Origin: a virus
IMG/VR virus record: IMGVR_UViG_3300032265_003789
Coordinates: 1-64,000 of that record
Reading direction: 5' to 3' (one strand)
DNA: 64,000 bases
This document shows positions 48,480 through 56,824 of the stretch, one piece after another; position 1 is the stretch's first letter; each line of letters opens with the position of its first letter. Position numbers and translations under genes: made by a program. The notes beneath the pieces are model-generated. The model made no database searches. It saw only the letters and a program-made list of their open reading frames with translations, and was not told the origin of the DNA.

Positions 48480-49595
48480 ATGGAATTTATAACCACTAAA
48501 GCACTACTGTATCAGGCATTGAGCAAAGCTGCTGCCTTTGTTCCAGCCAATGCCAATCACCCAATTCTCAAAACAGTCCTAGTTGAAGCGAAGGACAAAC
48601 AAGTCAGCTTTACAGGGTTTGACCTGCAATCGGGATGCGTGGCACAATCTCAAGCCACTGTGGTTAAACCGGGCTCTGTAGCGATAAATAAGCAAATATT
48701 GAGCGATTTGATTAGCAGGCTATCTGGGGATATCAAATTCCATGTGGATGAGAATTTTCTAACGACAATCACAGCTTCTACCGGCAGCTATCAAATTGCT
48801 TCCGGCAATTACAAAGATTATATAAGCCTGCCTGTTATCACGCCAGAAATCAAATTTGATATAGATCCCAAGTTGCTCAAGCAATTTATAAAATTTACTG
48901 GTTCTTTCTATACTAATGAGTCAAGTAAGCAGATTCTCACTGGTGTTGATTTTAAATATTTACCTGAGCAGCAAAGCCTTGTAGCAGCCGCTACTGATAG
49001 TCACAAGTTGGCGGTGCAAGCAAGCAGTTGTGATTCTGGGGAAAAAGCTTTTGAGGTAGTGATACCAGGAGCTAGCTTGCAAAAAATCAACCGATTACTA
49101 GAAGGTTCGGTGGTTTCTCTGGAGATAGATTCGGCATGGCTGCGCCTAACCCTATCTTCTGGAGATATTGTGATTACTAGAAAACTTGAGGGAACATATC
49201 CTAAATATGAGTCCCTAGTGCCTAAAAAATTTGAATTAGAATTTACAATCAATCGCAAGGAGCTATTGAGCTCACTAGAGCGCGTGGCATTATTTTCTAA
49301 TAAAGATATAGTTCAATTTAGTATTAGCCACAAGGAATTAGAGCTCAGCGCAAAAAATGAAGTTAACTCCAGTCAAGAATTGATGTCAATTGAACCAGCT
49401 AGGGGTAATGGGCTTACTTCTTTGATTATTGCCTTCAATATTAAATATTTGATTGAGGCTATCCAATCTGTCAGCTCTGATTCAATACGGATTAAGTTGA
49501 ATCAGCCTACCAATCCAGTGATTATCACTCCAGAGCAAGAGGAAGAAAATACCAATTCCTTAATCCTAATCATGCCAGTACAAATTGTAAAATAA
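48480..49595 (+). CDS. dnaN: DNA polymerase III beta subunit (sliding clamp)
   Basis: 371 aa, near the usual bacterial length. Three clamp domains are visible: MEFITTKALLYQALSKAAAFVPANANHPILKTVLVEA (residues 1-37), LPVITPEIKFDIDPKLLKQFIKFTGSFYTNESSKQILTGVDFKY with ATDSHKLAVQ (about 118-180), and a C-terminal domain ending SLILIMPVQIVK (normally ...MPVRL). The clamp tethers polymerase to DNA. Being phage-borne, it may recruit the host polymerase or a phage polymerase outside the window. Stop overlaps the next start. Confidence 0.92.
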   Translation: MEFITTKALLYQALSKAAAFVPANANHPILKTVLVEAKDKQVSFTGFDLQSGCVAQSQATVVKPGSVAINKQILSDLISRLSGDIKFHVDENFLTTITASTGSYQIASGNYKDYISLPVITPEIKFDIDPKLLKQFIKFTGSFYTNESSKQILTGVDFKYLPEQQSLVAAATDSHKLAVQASSCDSGEKAFEVVIPGASLQKINRLLEGSVVSLEIDSAWLRLTLSSGDIVITRKLEGTYPKYESLVPKKFELEFTINRKELLSSLERVALFSNKDIVQFSISHKELELSAKNEVNSSQELMSIEPARGNGLTSLIIAFNIKYLIEAIQSVSSDSIRIKLNQPTNPVIITPEQEEENTNSLILIMPVQIVK

Positions 49596-50275
49596 TGAGC
49601 AGATTACCTAAACCAGTAAAACGCAAGATTACCCCACCAGAGGATCATTTCTATCAGGCAATTGGCTTGATTCAAGGAGCAATTTCCTACAAAATAGAAC
49701 AAAAAGACGGCAAGGATGTCTGTTTGTTTTACCTGCTTCTTGATAAAAAATACAAATTGTTTCTTAAGAACAATTGCCAGTATATGCAATCAAAGCTGTT
49801 GGATTTCATGGCAAGCCAGCAAGATCCATACTATCTAAAGCAAACCCTACCAGTATGGCTCAAGGTCTATCCCCAATATCATCCAGTGCGCAAGGAATAT
49901 TATTTTAGATTGCTTTACTGGTATCCTACTCAGCCTCAAGAGCCAGATGGGTTTTTGCTTAAAGGAGTCTGGCAAAATGTGCCGATCCTCAAAGGAAATT
50001 ATTTTACAATTTACCGCAACGCTCAAGCTGAAGTTAAGCAGTTTTTTAAAAATAGTTACCTGCCAATTAGCTGGGATGAGCCAGCGTTTAGACCTAGCAA
50101 AAAGACCAAAATTAAAGCTAGCTTTACAGTAATCAAAGCTGATTTTGAGGATGGACAGTTGGTTCACAAAGCAACGGTTTCAACTCATGAGCAGTTGCCA
50201 GCAAGGAAAGTAAAAGCCAAGCGGCAAGCGGTCTCTAATAGTATGTCAAGCAAACCTAAGCTAGTTAGTGTATAA
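49595..50275 (+). CDS. Hypothetical protein coupled to the sliding clamp
   Basis: 226 aa; start overlaps the dnaN stop (TAATG). Aromatic, basic middle (YYLKQTLPVWLKVYPQYHPVRKEYYFRLLYWYP). The charged C-terminal tail (KVKAKRQAVSNSMSSKPKLVSV) looks disordered. The beta/aromatic pattern would suit an OB-type nucleic-acid-binding protein, but no family is recognised. Confidence 0.65.
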   Translation: MSRLPKPVKRKITPPEDHFYQAIGLIQGAISYKIEQKDGKDVCLFYLLLDKKYKLFLKNNCQYMQSKLLDFMASQQDPYYLKQTLPVWLKVYPQYHPVRKEYYFRLLYWYPTQPQEPDGFLLKGVWQNVPILKGNYFTIYRNAQAEVKQFFKNSYLPISWDEPAFRPSKKTKIKASFTVIKADFEDGQLVHKATVSTHEQLPARKVKAKRQAVSNSMSSKPKLVSV

Positions 50276-50325
50276 TTAATTTGGTGTTTGATTGGTATAA
50301 TCGAGCGATCTCCTATTATTTCAAG

Positions 50326-50363
50326 AACCCTCCAAAAACTACAAATTGGGGGGTTTTGTTTTT
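50326..50363 (+). terminator. Terminator after the clamp operon
   Basis: AACCCTCC ... GGGGGGTT stem followed by TTGTTTTT. Confidence 0.75.
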
Positions 50364-50424
50364 GCGATAAAATAAAACTTGGTATATACCTCCTGGGGTA
50401 TATCATCTTTTAAATAATGTTTTG

Positions 50425-50455
50425 AACCCTTTTGCCCAAGAGGGTTTTGTTTTAA
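50425..50455 (+). terminator. Second hairpin just before the 50458 gene
   Basis: AACCCT ... AGGGTT stem followed by TTGTTTT. This is why the longer reading from 50422 is rejected as the start. It may act as an attenuator, since the ATG follows 3 bp later. Confidence 0.6.
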
Positions 50456-50457
50456 AT

Positions 50458-50991
50458 ATGCTGCAAGTAATGGTTCTGGGCATTGGCACATCTGGCATTA
50501 ATTTAAATTCTCAATCTTTAGCCTGCGCTCAGGTAGATTTTGCTGGCGAGGATAAGGTATTTGAGGTAAAGAAATTTAAACGGTTGGCTAATCTCACTGA
50601 GCTAAATAAAGTTTTTATTGAGCCTATAGATATTGGTCTGTATCGTAAAATTAATATAGTATTTAAAAGCAAAAAAATAGCCAGCTTTTTTAAAGCAAAT
50701 TACCGGCAAGGTTTACCAGCAAATTGCCAAATTTTAAATCTAGAAGACAACAAAAATTACACTTTTGATCCTGCGGCTGCCTATGCTGTCTTAATTGAAT
50801 CGCTATCTTGCCAGTACCTCAAACTAGACAAGCTATCCAAGACCGACAAGGAAATTTTAGAACGAGCCATAGTCAACCAGTCTGACGCAATCACGCAATC
50901 TTTGATAGTTGCCACTGCTAGACCTCCACGAATATATGATTCGGCTGTAGAAAAACCTGTAAATACTCCTAAAATCAATGAGTATATCTAG
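50458..50991 (+). CDS. Hypothetical protein of the neck/tail operon
   Basis: 177 aa from ATG 50458 (MLQVMVLGIGTSGINLNSQSLACAQVDFAGEDKVFEVKKF). First half beta-rich, second half helical (DKLSKTDKEILERAIVNQSDAITQSLIVATA). Forms a tight operon with 50978 and 51241. Probably a head-tail joining protein by context. Confidence 0.55.
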   Translation: MLQVMVLGIGTSGINLNSQSLACAQVDFAGEDKVFEVKKFKRLANLTELNKVFIEPIDIGLYRKINIVFKSKKIASFFKANYRQGLPANCQILNLEDNKNYTFDPAAAYAVLIESLSCQYLKLDKLSKTDKEILERAIVNQSDAITQSLIVATARPPRIYDSAVEKPVNTPKINEYI

Positions 50992-51244
50992 AGCGCAATG
51001 GCTGGCAACAGAGACGATTGAAGCGATAGCTCAAGATCTGCGCATTTGTATCAATCCTGATTTGTTTGAGCCTGTTGAGCCTCCAGAAGGGGCTATCTAC
51101 AGAGACAAAATCTATCAAAAATTCAACAGCCAAAAACAGCTAAATATTTTTAGGCAGGTCTACCCCAAAGACGCATTGCAGATGGCAGCCAAGCTTTTAA
51201 CAGATGATGAGAAAATCAAACTTAAGGAGCTACTGACAACGTGA
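50978..51244 (+). CDS. Small hypothetical protein of the neck operon
   Basis: 88 aa, MSISRAQWLATETIEAIAQDLRICINPDLFEP...; overlaps the previous gene by 14 bp and the next by 4 bp (GTGA). Helical; no family. Confidence 0.55.
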   Translation: MSISRAQWLATETIEAIAQDLRICINPDLFEPVEPPEGAIYRDKIYQKFNSQKQLNIFRQVYPKDALQMAAKLLTDDEKIKLKELLTT

Positions 51245-51591
51245 TTAACTGGGAATTTGCAGAGAGCGTAATAGAGCAAAATTTTCAAGCTGTGGTGGAA
51301 TTGTTCGAGCAAGAGCAATTATCACAAATTGACCAGCAGAAGTGGGGATGGCCCAACGATACCCACAGGCGCAACAGCTCTATAGTAGGTTCACCCAGGG
51401 ATATAGTCGATACTGGAGAGCTGCGCGATAGCCTGAGCATCAATAGGGTATCTCCTACCGAGGTAGTCTATAGCTATCAGTGCGATCATGCGATCATAGT
51501 GCATGAGGGCGCGACACTGGCAAGCGGTACGGTAATTCCAGCGAGACCTTGGGTTGATGCTGCCGCTGCTGAGTTGCACAAAGTGCTTTAA
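51241..51591 (+). CDS. Neck / tail completion protein (HK97 gp10-like)
   Basis: 116 aa from GTG 51241. VDTGELRDSLSINRVSPTEVVYSYQCDHAIIVHEGATLASGTVIPARPWVDAAAAEL matches the usual pattern of HK97 gp10/tail completion proteins (DTGxLRxS ... YAxxVHEG ... iPARPW). It caps the tail or joins head to tail. Confidence 0.75.
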   Translation: MINWEFAESVIEQNFQAVVELFEQEQLSQIDQQKWGWPNDTHRRNSSIVGSPRDIVDTGELRDSLSINRVSPTEVVYSYQCDHAIIVHEGATLASGTVIPARPWVDAAAAELHKVL

Positions 51592-51690
51592 TGACTTGTC
51601 GGTAAATCGCAAAAGGTATTGGTGCGCAACTATTAGCAGCACATATACTATTGCCCATAAAAAATCCAGTGGGTAGGAATGCTTATGGGC

Positions 51691-51713
51691 AAAAAAAATC
51701 CCCCTTTCGGGGG
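51691..51713 (-). terminator. Intrinsic terminator of the R3 small gene
   Basis: CCCCC-gaaa-GGGGG (minus strand) with T tract; same hairpin as for R1 and R2. Confidence 0.9.
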
Positions 51714-51721
51714 AGGGGTTA

Positions 51722-51856
51722 CTAAACTCCTCGAGCTGCGCGGATAGCCGCGCTACGAGCCAAAACAACATCAACATCATTGGGCTCATCGTTGTCAACG
51801 GTCATGACAATAGGAGCAACAACGGACTTAACAACGGACTTGGTGGACTGGGACAT
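51722..51856 (-). CDS. Small protein driven by module R3
   Basis: 44 aa, MSQSTKSVVKSVVAPIVMTV...AIRAARGV. Strong ribosome site (GATAAGGAGG), G+C-rich codons, terminator 8 bp after the stop. Unrelated to the R1 and R2 small proteins. Function unknown. Confidence 0.7.
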   Translation of the reverse strand: MSQSTKSVVKSVVAPIVMTVDNDEPNDVDVVLARSAAIRAARGV

Positions 51857-51859
51857 AAC

Positions 51860-52330
51860 GAACCTCCTTATCGGGCTAATATATATATTATCGGATATAT
51901 CCCTTAAGAGATCAATAGGTATTTATACCTAATTTTGGGTATTTTTTTATAAACTTTCTTATATATTTCTAGATATTTTGAGATTTTACTTATATGTGTC
52001 GGTAATCGTATTGATAAACGTACGGATACCCGAAAAATATATAAGATATTTTGTTGATTTTGCCAGAAATTATCAGGAATTTGTATATATACTGTACGGG
52101 TATTTGTACGGGTTATCGTACCGGTAATCGTACCGACAAGGGAATATATAAGATATTCTGTCGATAGCAGCCGGATTTATCAGGTTTCCGTATGGATATT
52201 GTATTGATAATCGTATCGAGTGTCGTACCGGGTATCGTATTGAAATAGGATATATAAGATATTCTGTCGCCAGCAGCCGAATTCATCAGGTTTTTGTATA
52301 TTTCGCTTTATAGGCAAATATACTTAGTGT
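51860..52330 (-). repeat. Module R3: inverted near-copy of R1
   Basis: About 470 bp that, read on the minus strand, follows R1 closely from AATACACTAAGTATATTTGC through three GACAGAATATCTTATATAT-type units (the one nearest the promoter reads AACAAAATATCTTATATAT) to the promoter. It forms a long inverted repeat pair with R1, about 45 kb apart. Confidence 0.85.
51887..51930 (-). promoter_or_regulatory. R3 promoter with operator
   Basis: On the minus strand: AGGTATaaATACCT (51917-51930), TTGATC (51910-51915), 17 bp, GATAAT (51887-51892). Confidence 0.75.
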
Positions 52331-52461
52331 ATTGATATCTGTACAATCTACTGTATGGATAATTGATCTGTAGTGCGCTTGTGTATAAGCACAAAAGAAC
52401 CCACCGTTTGCAGGTACCTATTGCGGCATAGCTGGGTGAGTTGTGTTGTGTATAGTATAGC

Positions 52462-53172
52462 TTAGTTCAGTTGAGCAAAAACACTGTGTATTGCATTTTC
52501 TAGTTCGTGACTGTCCTCGTAGCAGTTGATCGGTCGCATTTGCCCGTTGCAATATCTTTCCTCTCTGGTATATGGAAGTCCAGTGTCTTTTACTAATTTG
52601 CCAATCCGAACTCTTTGACTGTGATCCAATTTGTAGCCTAGCTCTTCTGCTTTTTGCACTACTCCTACTAATCTAGGTGCGGTGGCTATTTGCCCAAGGA
52701 TTTTAGTAGTAATCATTTCATCCCCAAGGCGATCTAGGAAAGCCTGCTTGAGGGCTGCTGGCATGGCAGTAGTGGTTATTACAGCCAGCGATTTGGCATA
52801 ATCCACTACGTCTCTTACCGGTGGCAGCTGCCTAGCGGGTTGACGCTCAACTTGATAGCCTCCAGTTTGACGGATTGAGGGGAGCACTACTGCGGTAATC
52901 CATTTCTTAAAGACTTTGGCTTCGGGTTTGCGAGATTTAAGGACAAGGCTGTACATGCCGGATTCGGAAATTATAGATATTTCTTGTGAGCCGCCAAGGG
53001 TGTCGGCATTAACGACCCCCTTTTCATCCTCATCTAATTTGTTGATTGCATCTCTAGGATTAGCTATTTCTAAAGCATTGCATACATCCTTGGCAACAAA
53101 CCAAGGTTGTCCTTCAATAGACACTGTGCGAACTTGATTGGAGTTAAAATCAAAAGCTGTAAGATTGCTCAT
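52462..53172 (-). CDS. BRO-N domain antirepressor
   Basis: 236 aa. Residues 1-105 are a BRO/Bro-N domain (FDFNSNQVRTVSIEGQPWFVAKDVCNALEIANPRDAINKLDEDEKGV ... SEISIISESGMYSLVLKSRKPEAKVFKKWI). The C-terminal part, residues about 150-236, is a second domain ending EDSHELENAIHSVFAQLN, probably DNA- or repressor-binding. Antirepressors relieve the lysogenic repressor during induction. Its first 8-9 codons are copied at 54620-54645 by the 98-bp repeat. Confidence 0.8.
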   Translation of the reverse strand: MSNLTAFDFNSNQVRTVSIEGQPWFVAKDVCNALEIANPRDAINKLDEDEKGVVNADTLGGSQEISIISESGMYSLVLKSRKPEAKVFKKWITAVVLPSIRQTGGYQVERQPARQLPPVRDVVDYAKSLAVITTTAMPAALKQAFLDRLGDEMITTKILGQIATAPRLVGVVQKAEELGYKLDHSQRVRIGKLVKDTGLPYTREERYCNGQMRPINCYEDSHELENAIHSVFAQLN

Positions 53173-53244
53173 ATATGGTTGTCGATATGATTGATAACCT
53201 CAATAATATCAAGACCTAAAAACCCCAATTTTTACCAGAAATTA
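53147..53244 (+). repeat. 98-bp direct repeat, left copy
   Basis: Identical to 54620-54717 except one base (GTCGATATG versus GTCGGTATG). Contains the antirepressor start and its 5' region. Together the copies bracket the PtuA-like cassette. Confidence 0.95.
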
Positions 53245-54524
53245 TGAAGATCACCAAAATAAATTTATCAAATTTTCGAGGAGTTGAATCTCTATCTTTA
53301 AAGCTTCATGAAAGATTAAATGTATTATTTGGGATGAATGGTACCGGAAAATCAACAATTTTCTATGCTGTTGCAATAATGCTTTCATGGACTATCCAAA
53401 GAATAAAATCTATCCAATCTAATGGAAAGGATATTCCACAACTTGATATTAAAAATGGATCTCATAGATCATCAATAGAGATATTTTGTAGTGATAACAA
53501 TAGGGAAATTTTTTGGAGGCGCACTAACCATTTAGAAGGATATGGTTTGTCAGAAGAGCGCAGTGATTTTACCCATTTAAACGAATATGTAAAACAAATT
53601 CAAGATGAAATAGCTGCACAAAAAGAAAAAATTAATTTACCTTTATTTGTTTATTATCCAGTTAATCGAGCAGTTTTAGATATTCCTTTACGAATTAAGT
53701 CTAAACATCAATTTGATTTACTTGCTGCTTATGAAGATGCATTAACAAGTGGAGCTAATTTTCGTACTTTTTTTGAATGGTTTAGAGACAGAGAGGATCG
53801 TGAAAATCAAAACAGAAAATATATAGATGCTTTAATAAAGCCAGAGGATTATGTTTTTCCCGATCCTCAGCTTGAAGCAGTACGTCAAGCATTGCAAGAA
53901 TTTTTACCTGAATTTAAAAATATAAATGTAATAAGAAATAATCCTCCTAGAATGGAAGTAACAAAAAATGGGGAAATATTGCGAATCGATCAACTTTCTG
54001 ATGGAGAAAAATGCTTGATTGCTATGATAAGTGATTTAGCTCGTAGATTAGCTATTGCCAATCCAAAACGAGACAATCCATTAGAAGGCGAAGGAATCGT
54101 ATTAATTGATGAAATAGAGCTACATCTTCATCCAAAATGGCAAAGAATGATCGTTCCTAAATTATTAGAAGTATTTCCTAATTGTCAATTTATTATTTCA
54201 ACTCATTCTCCAAACGTTATCACACATGTTAAACCTGAAAGTCTTTATTTACTTGAACAATCTCAAGGAAAGATAAACGTTAGTAAACCCCAAGAATCTT
54301 ATGGAAAGACTGTAGAAAGAATTCTTGAAGATCTTATGGGATTAACCACAACAAGACCTGATGAAGTAAATGTTAAACTTCGTGAAATATATGACAAAAT
54401 TCAACAAGGCAATCTTGATGAAGCTAAGCAAATGATAGACTCTATGAGAAAAATAATTGCCGAAGACCCTGAATTAGTTAAAGCAGAAGTTTTGATTAAG
54501 CGTAAAAAAATAATTGGCAAATGA
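53244..54524 (+). CDS. PtuA-like (Septu-type) AAA ATPase
   Basis: 426 aa. Walker A GMNGTGKST at residues 30-38, a helical insert of about 150 residues, signature LSDGEKCLIAMISDLARR near 250, Walker B IVLIDEIELHLHPKWQRMIVPKLL near 286, and FIISTHSPNVITH. This SMC/OLD-like form occurs in Septu PtuA and retron-associated ATPases, which fight phage together with an HNH protein (PtuB). A ptuB remnant overlaps its stop. Codons are much more AT-rich than the surrounding terminase genes. Probably an inter-phage defence gene. Confidence 0.75.
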   Translation: MKITKINLSNFRGVESLSLKLHERLNVLFGMNGTGKSTIFYAVAIMLSWTIQRIKSIQSNGKDIPQLDIKNGSHRSSIEIFCSDNNREIFWRRTNHLEGYGLSEERSDFTHLNEYVKQIQDEIAAQKEKINLPLFVYYPVNRAVLDIPLRIKSKHQFDLLAAYEDALTSGANFRTFFEWFRDREDRENQNRKYIDALIKPEDYVFPDPQLEAVRQALQEFLPEFKNINVIRNNPPRMEVTKNGEILRIDQLSDGEKCLIAMISDLARRLAIANPKRDNPLEGEGIVLIDEIELHLHPKWQRMIVPKLLEVFPNCQFIISTHSPNVITHVKPESLYLLEQSQGKINVSKPQESYGKTVERILEDLMGLTTTRPDEVNVKLREIYDKIQQGNLDEAKQMIDSMRKIIAEDPELVKAEVLIKRKKIIGK

Positions 54525-54663
54525 AGCATATTAGAAAAAACAAGAACCGGCATCTTTTTCAAACTGGAAATCTCAAGCTAACGATGATTGGAGACCAGCC
54601 TATGAAAATTTTCAAGGTGAAATCAAAAGCTGTAAGATTGCTCATATATGGTTGTCGGTATGA
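54521..54663 (+). pseudogene. Truncated PtuB-like remnant with frameshift
   Basis: ATGA overlap with ptuA. Frame 0 reads MKHIRKN; after a -1 shift at A AAA AAC (54535-54541) it continues QEPASFSNWKSQANDDWRPAYENFQGEIK, matching the N-terminus of PtuB-type proteins. It then runs into the right 98-bp repeat and stops at 54663. The HNH domain is missing. Confidence 0.65.
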
Positions 54664-54717
54664 TTGATAACCTCAATAATATCAAGACCTAAAAACCCCA
54701 ATTTTTACCAGAAATTA
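54620..54717 (+). repeat. 98-bp direct repeat, right copy
   Basis: Begins exactly where the ptuB-like sequence breaks off and ends at the terL stop codon. See 53147-53244. Confidence 0.95.
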
Positions 54718-56154
54718 CACAACAACTTGAGTTATTGACAGGGCAAAAGCTAAGCTCATAATGATATCATCGTGCCTGCCAGCGATGGCTTGAAGCTTCC
54801 CATCGGTATTTCTAAAGCTTAGGAATTCTTCTATCACAACCCGGTCATTGGGGATTATAAGTTGCGTTTTCTCCAGTATTAGCAGTAGCCTGTTGATAAA
54901 CACTGGCTTGGATACAGCAGTGGTTTTTACTGGTTCAATATTGGTATTAATATTAGATTTTGTAAGCTGTTCAAAGTAGATTTGACCGCCACTATTGACC
55001 TCAATCCCCACTGCTACGGGGTTATATTTTTGTATTAATTCTGTTAGCTGATAAATATGATAATCGTTAGTTTGCTTGCGTTTGCGATACATATCCACCA
55101 GATACAATTTATCCCCAGTGGATTTTAGGACAGTTGCCACGCAATAATCTAAGCCCAACAAACTAGTATCAATTCCGATATAGTAGGACGCGTCGGGGTC
55201 TACTTCTTTTTCCCAGTTACCTGTATTGACAGTGCGTATTAAGTCGTTACTAAATATGATAGATTCTGCGCTGGTAAACGACAAATTATATTCCTGCTCG
55301 ATTACTTCCATCGGAGCGCCATACTGCTTTTGTAAATCCTCCAGATAAGTAGCTTTTTTGAGCTTAAATTTAGGATGATCTAACCAGTGAAGGACAAATT
55401 TGCACCAATTGTTTTTATCAGTCCAGTATTGGCAGGGTACCACTTCCTCAGCTTTGATTTTCTCGCAAAGCTCCAATATGTCCACGTTATCGTTATTGTT
55501 AGCCAGTTTATCCCAATACCATCCCGACTGGCCGTTAGGGGTAGAGAGGATGATGATTTTAGCCCTATCGCCCATCATCGTGGTACAGGGGATGGACGCT
55601 TTGTAGATTTCCTCTATTTCCTCCACAAATGCCGATTCATCAAATAAAATGTCGGATACAGATTCTAGTCCCCTGGCGCCATTGGGAGTAGAGTTTCTAA
55701 AAAGGATTCTGCCACCGTTTTTAAATTCAATATCGGTCAGTGAATCGGTTTTAGTTTCGCAGTACTGATACAAAAACTCAATAGTCCGCCTAAGTCTTTT
55801 AGCGATATTACTGGTATCAGATTGGGATTTGGAAAATACTACTGCTAAATATCCAGGGTTACTTAAAGCCTTGAATAAAAAGTAATTGATAATCGTTTCA
55901 GTGATTCCTAGCTGCCGAGTTTTGGTAATTACTGTAGTAGGATGAGTCTCAATTTGCTGTATTAACCTGACTTGATACTCATAGGGATTAAAAAATATAA
56001 TCCCATCGCCAGAACGAATCTTGCAAATCTTGGCAAACTCTAGCCAAGTTGTGGGAATAGGTAGCAGGTGAGATTTGTTGGCTTGCGAGGGACTATTACG
56101 GTAAGTCCGCTCTAGATAGACCCGTTGTCCCCAGCTCTTAAGTGTTAGTTTCAC
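54715..56154 (-). CDS. terL: Terminase large subunit
   Basis: 479 aa. ATPase part: TKTRQLGITET (Walker A variant without Lys, as in many TerL), SDILFDESAFVEE (Walker B), STPNGQSGWYW (motif III). Nuclease part: YIGIDTSLLGLDYCVATVL and VGIEVNSGGQIYFEQL acidic residues, ending GRHDDIIMSLAFAL. Packages phage DNA into the prohead. Overlaps terS by 17 bp. Confidence 0.92.
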   Translation of the reverse strand: MKLTLKSWGQRVYLERTYRNSPSQANKSHLLPIPTTWLEFAKICKIRSGDGIIFFNPYEYQVRLIQQIETHPTTVITKTRQLGITETIINYFLFKALSNPGYLAVVFSKSQSDTSNIAKRLRRTIEFLYQYCETKTDSLTDIEFKNGGRILFRNSTPNGARGLESVSDILFDESAFVEEIEEIYKASIPCTTMMGDRAKIIILSTPNGQSGWYWDKLANNNDNVDILELCEKIKAEEVVPCQYWTDKNNWCKFVLHWLDHPKFKLKKATYLEDLQKQYGAPMEVIEQEYNLSFTSAESIIFSNDLIRTVNTGNWEKEVDPDASYYIGIDTSLLGLDYCVATVLKSTGDKLYLVDMYRKRKQTNDYHIYQLTELIQKYNPVAVGIEVNSGGQIYFEQLTKSNINTNIEPVKTTAVSKPVFINRLLLILEKTQLIIPNDRVVIEEFLSFRNTDGKLQAIAGRHDDIIMSLAFALSITQVVV

Positions 56155-56704
56155 CGGCAGCCTTGAGTTGTTTTTCTTTTTCTGCTAACAGCTCTTTAAT
56201 ACCAGTGAGCTCAGCTAGCAGGTTGATAGCCAATTGGTTGTTTTCGGTCAGCGCTTGGGCTGCTTTGATACAATTTAGAGTGTCAATTGGACGCTTAAAG
56301 CCTAGAGGTGTGCCTCGATAAGCATTGTCAAATTGCTCGGCAAGATAGCCAACGCGCTCTGTATCAAGTTGGACTAGTTCTATTCGTTTTTTGATAATAT
56401 CGAAAATTAATGCTGATTCGCGCTCGACTATTTCAGCAGCCTGAGCCCGTTTGAAGTCAATAGCTCGTTGTCTCCACTGGTAATCAGTGCAAACTTTTAT
56501 CCATTCTCTAGGAATCTTTAGAGCGCTGAGAGAACTCGGCTTTTTGCCGGTAGATAGCAAATAATTATAGTAAGCGCTTTGGAGAGAGTCGCTCTCATCT
56601 ATTACCCCAGGCAGGTAATAGGCAATAAATTTTAAATACCAATCAAGTGGCTCCGTATCAAGCTGAGCCCAAGATTTAGTTTCTTCTGGTAGCTTAGAGA
56701 CCAT
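56138..56704 (-). CDS. terS: Terminase small subunit
   Basis: 188 aa, helical; ALKIPREWIKVCTDYQWRQRAIDFKRAQAAEIVERE resembles phage TerS central regions. C-terminal coiled helix (LLAELTGIKELLAEKEKQLKAAGE). Directly upstream of terL, in the usual order, so it recognises DNA for packaging. Confidence 0.75.
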   Translation of the reverse strand: MVSKLPEETKSWAQLDTEPLDWYLKFIAYYLPGVIDESDSLQSAYYNYLLSTGKKPSSLSALKIPREWIKVCTDYQWRQRAIDFKRAQAAEIVERESALIFDIIKKRIELVQLDTERVGYLAEQFDNAYRGTPLGFKRPIDTLNCIKAAQALTENNQLAINLLAELTGIKELLAEKEKQLKAAGETNT

Positions 56705-56766
56705 CTTTGTAAAATAGTATTAAATATTATTAGTATACCTTGATTGAAAAATCTTTAAAATAGGTA

Positions 56767-56795
56767 TTGACTTTCTGAAAAATATCGCATAAGCT
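56767..56795 (+). promoter_or_regulatory. Promoter of the 56825 gene
   Basis: -35 TTGACT (56767-56772), 17 bp, -10 TAAGCT (56790-56795), with half operator TAGGTA before the -35 and the GAAAGTTAGAAACTAGGAGAT leader after. Same early-promoter set as 8912, 37341 and 41657. Confidence 0.75.
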
Positions 56796-56824
56796 AAGGA
56801 AAGTTAGAAACTAGGAGATTAGAA

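Noticed and set aside
50422-50457. Start of the 50458 protein at 50422
   Set aside because: The extra codons are the terminator hairpin AACCCT...AGGGTT; the ATG at 50458 is more likely.
53147-54717. Insertion sequence or transposon
   Set aside because: No transposase and no terminal inverted repeats; the 98-bp direct repeats are much longer than target site duplications.
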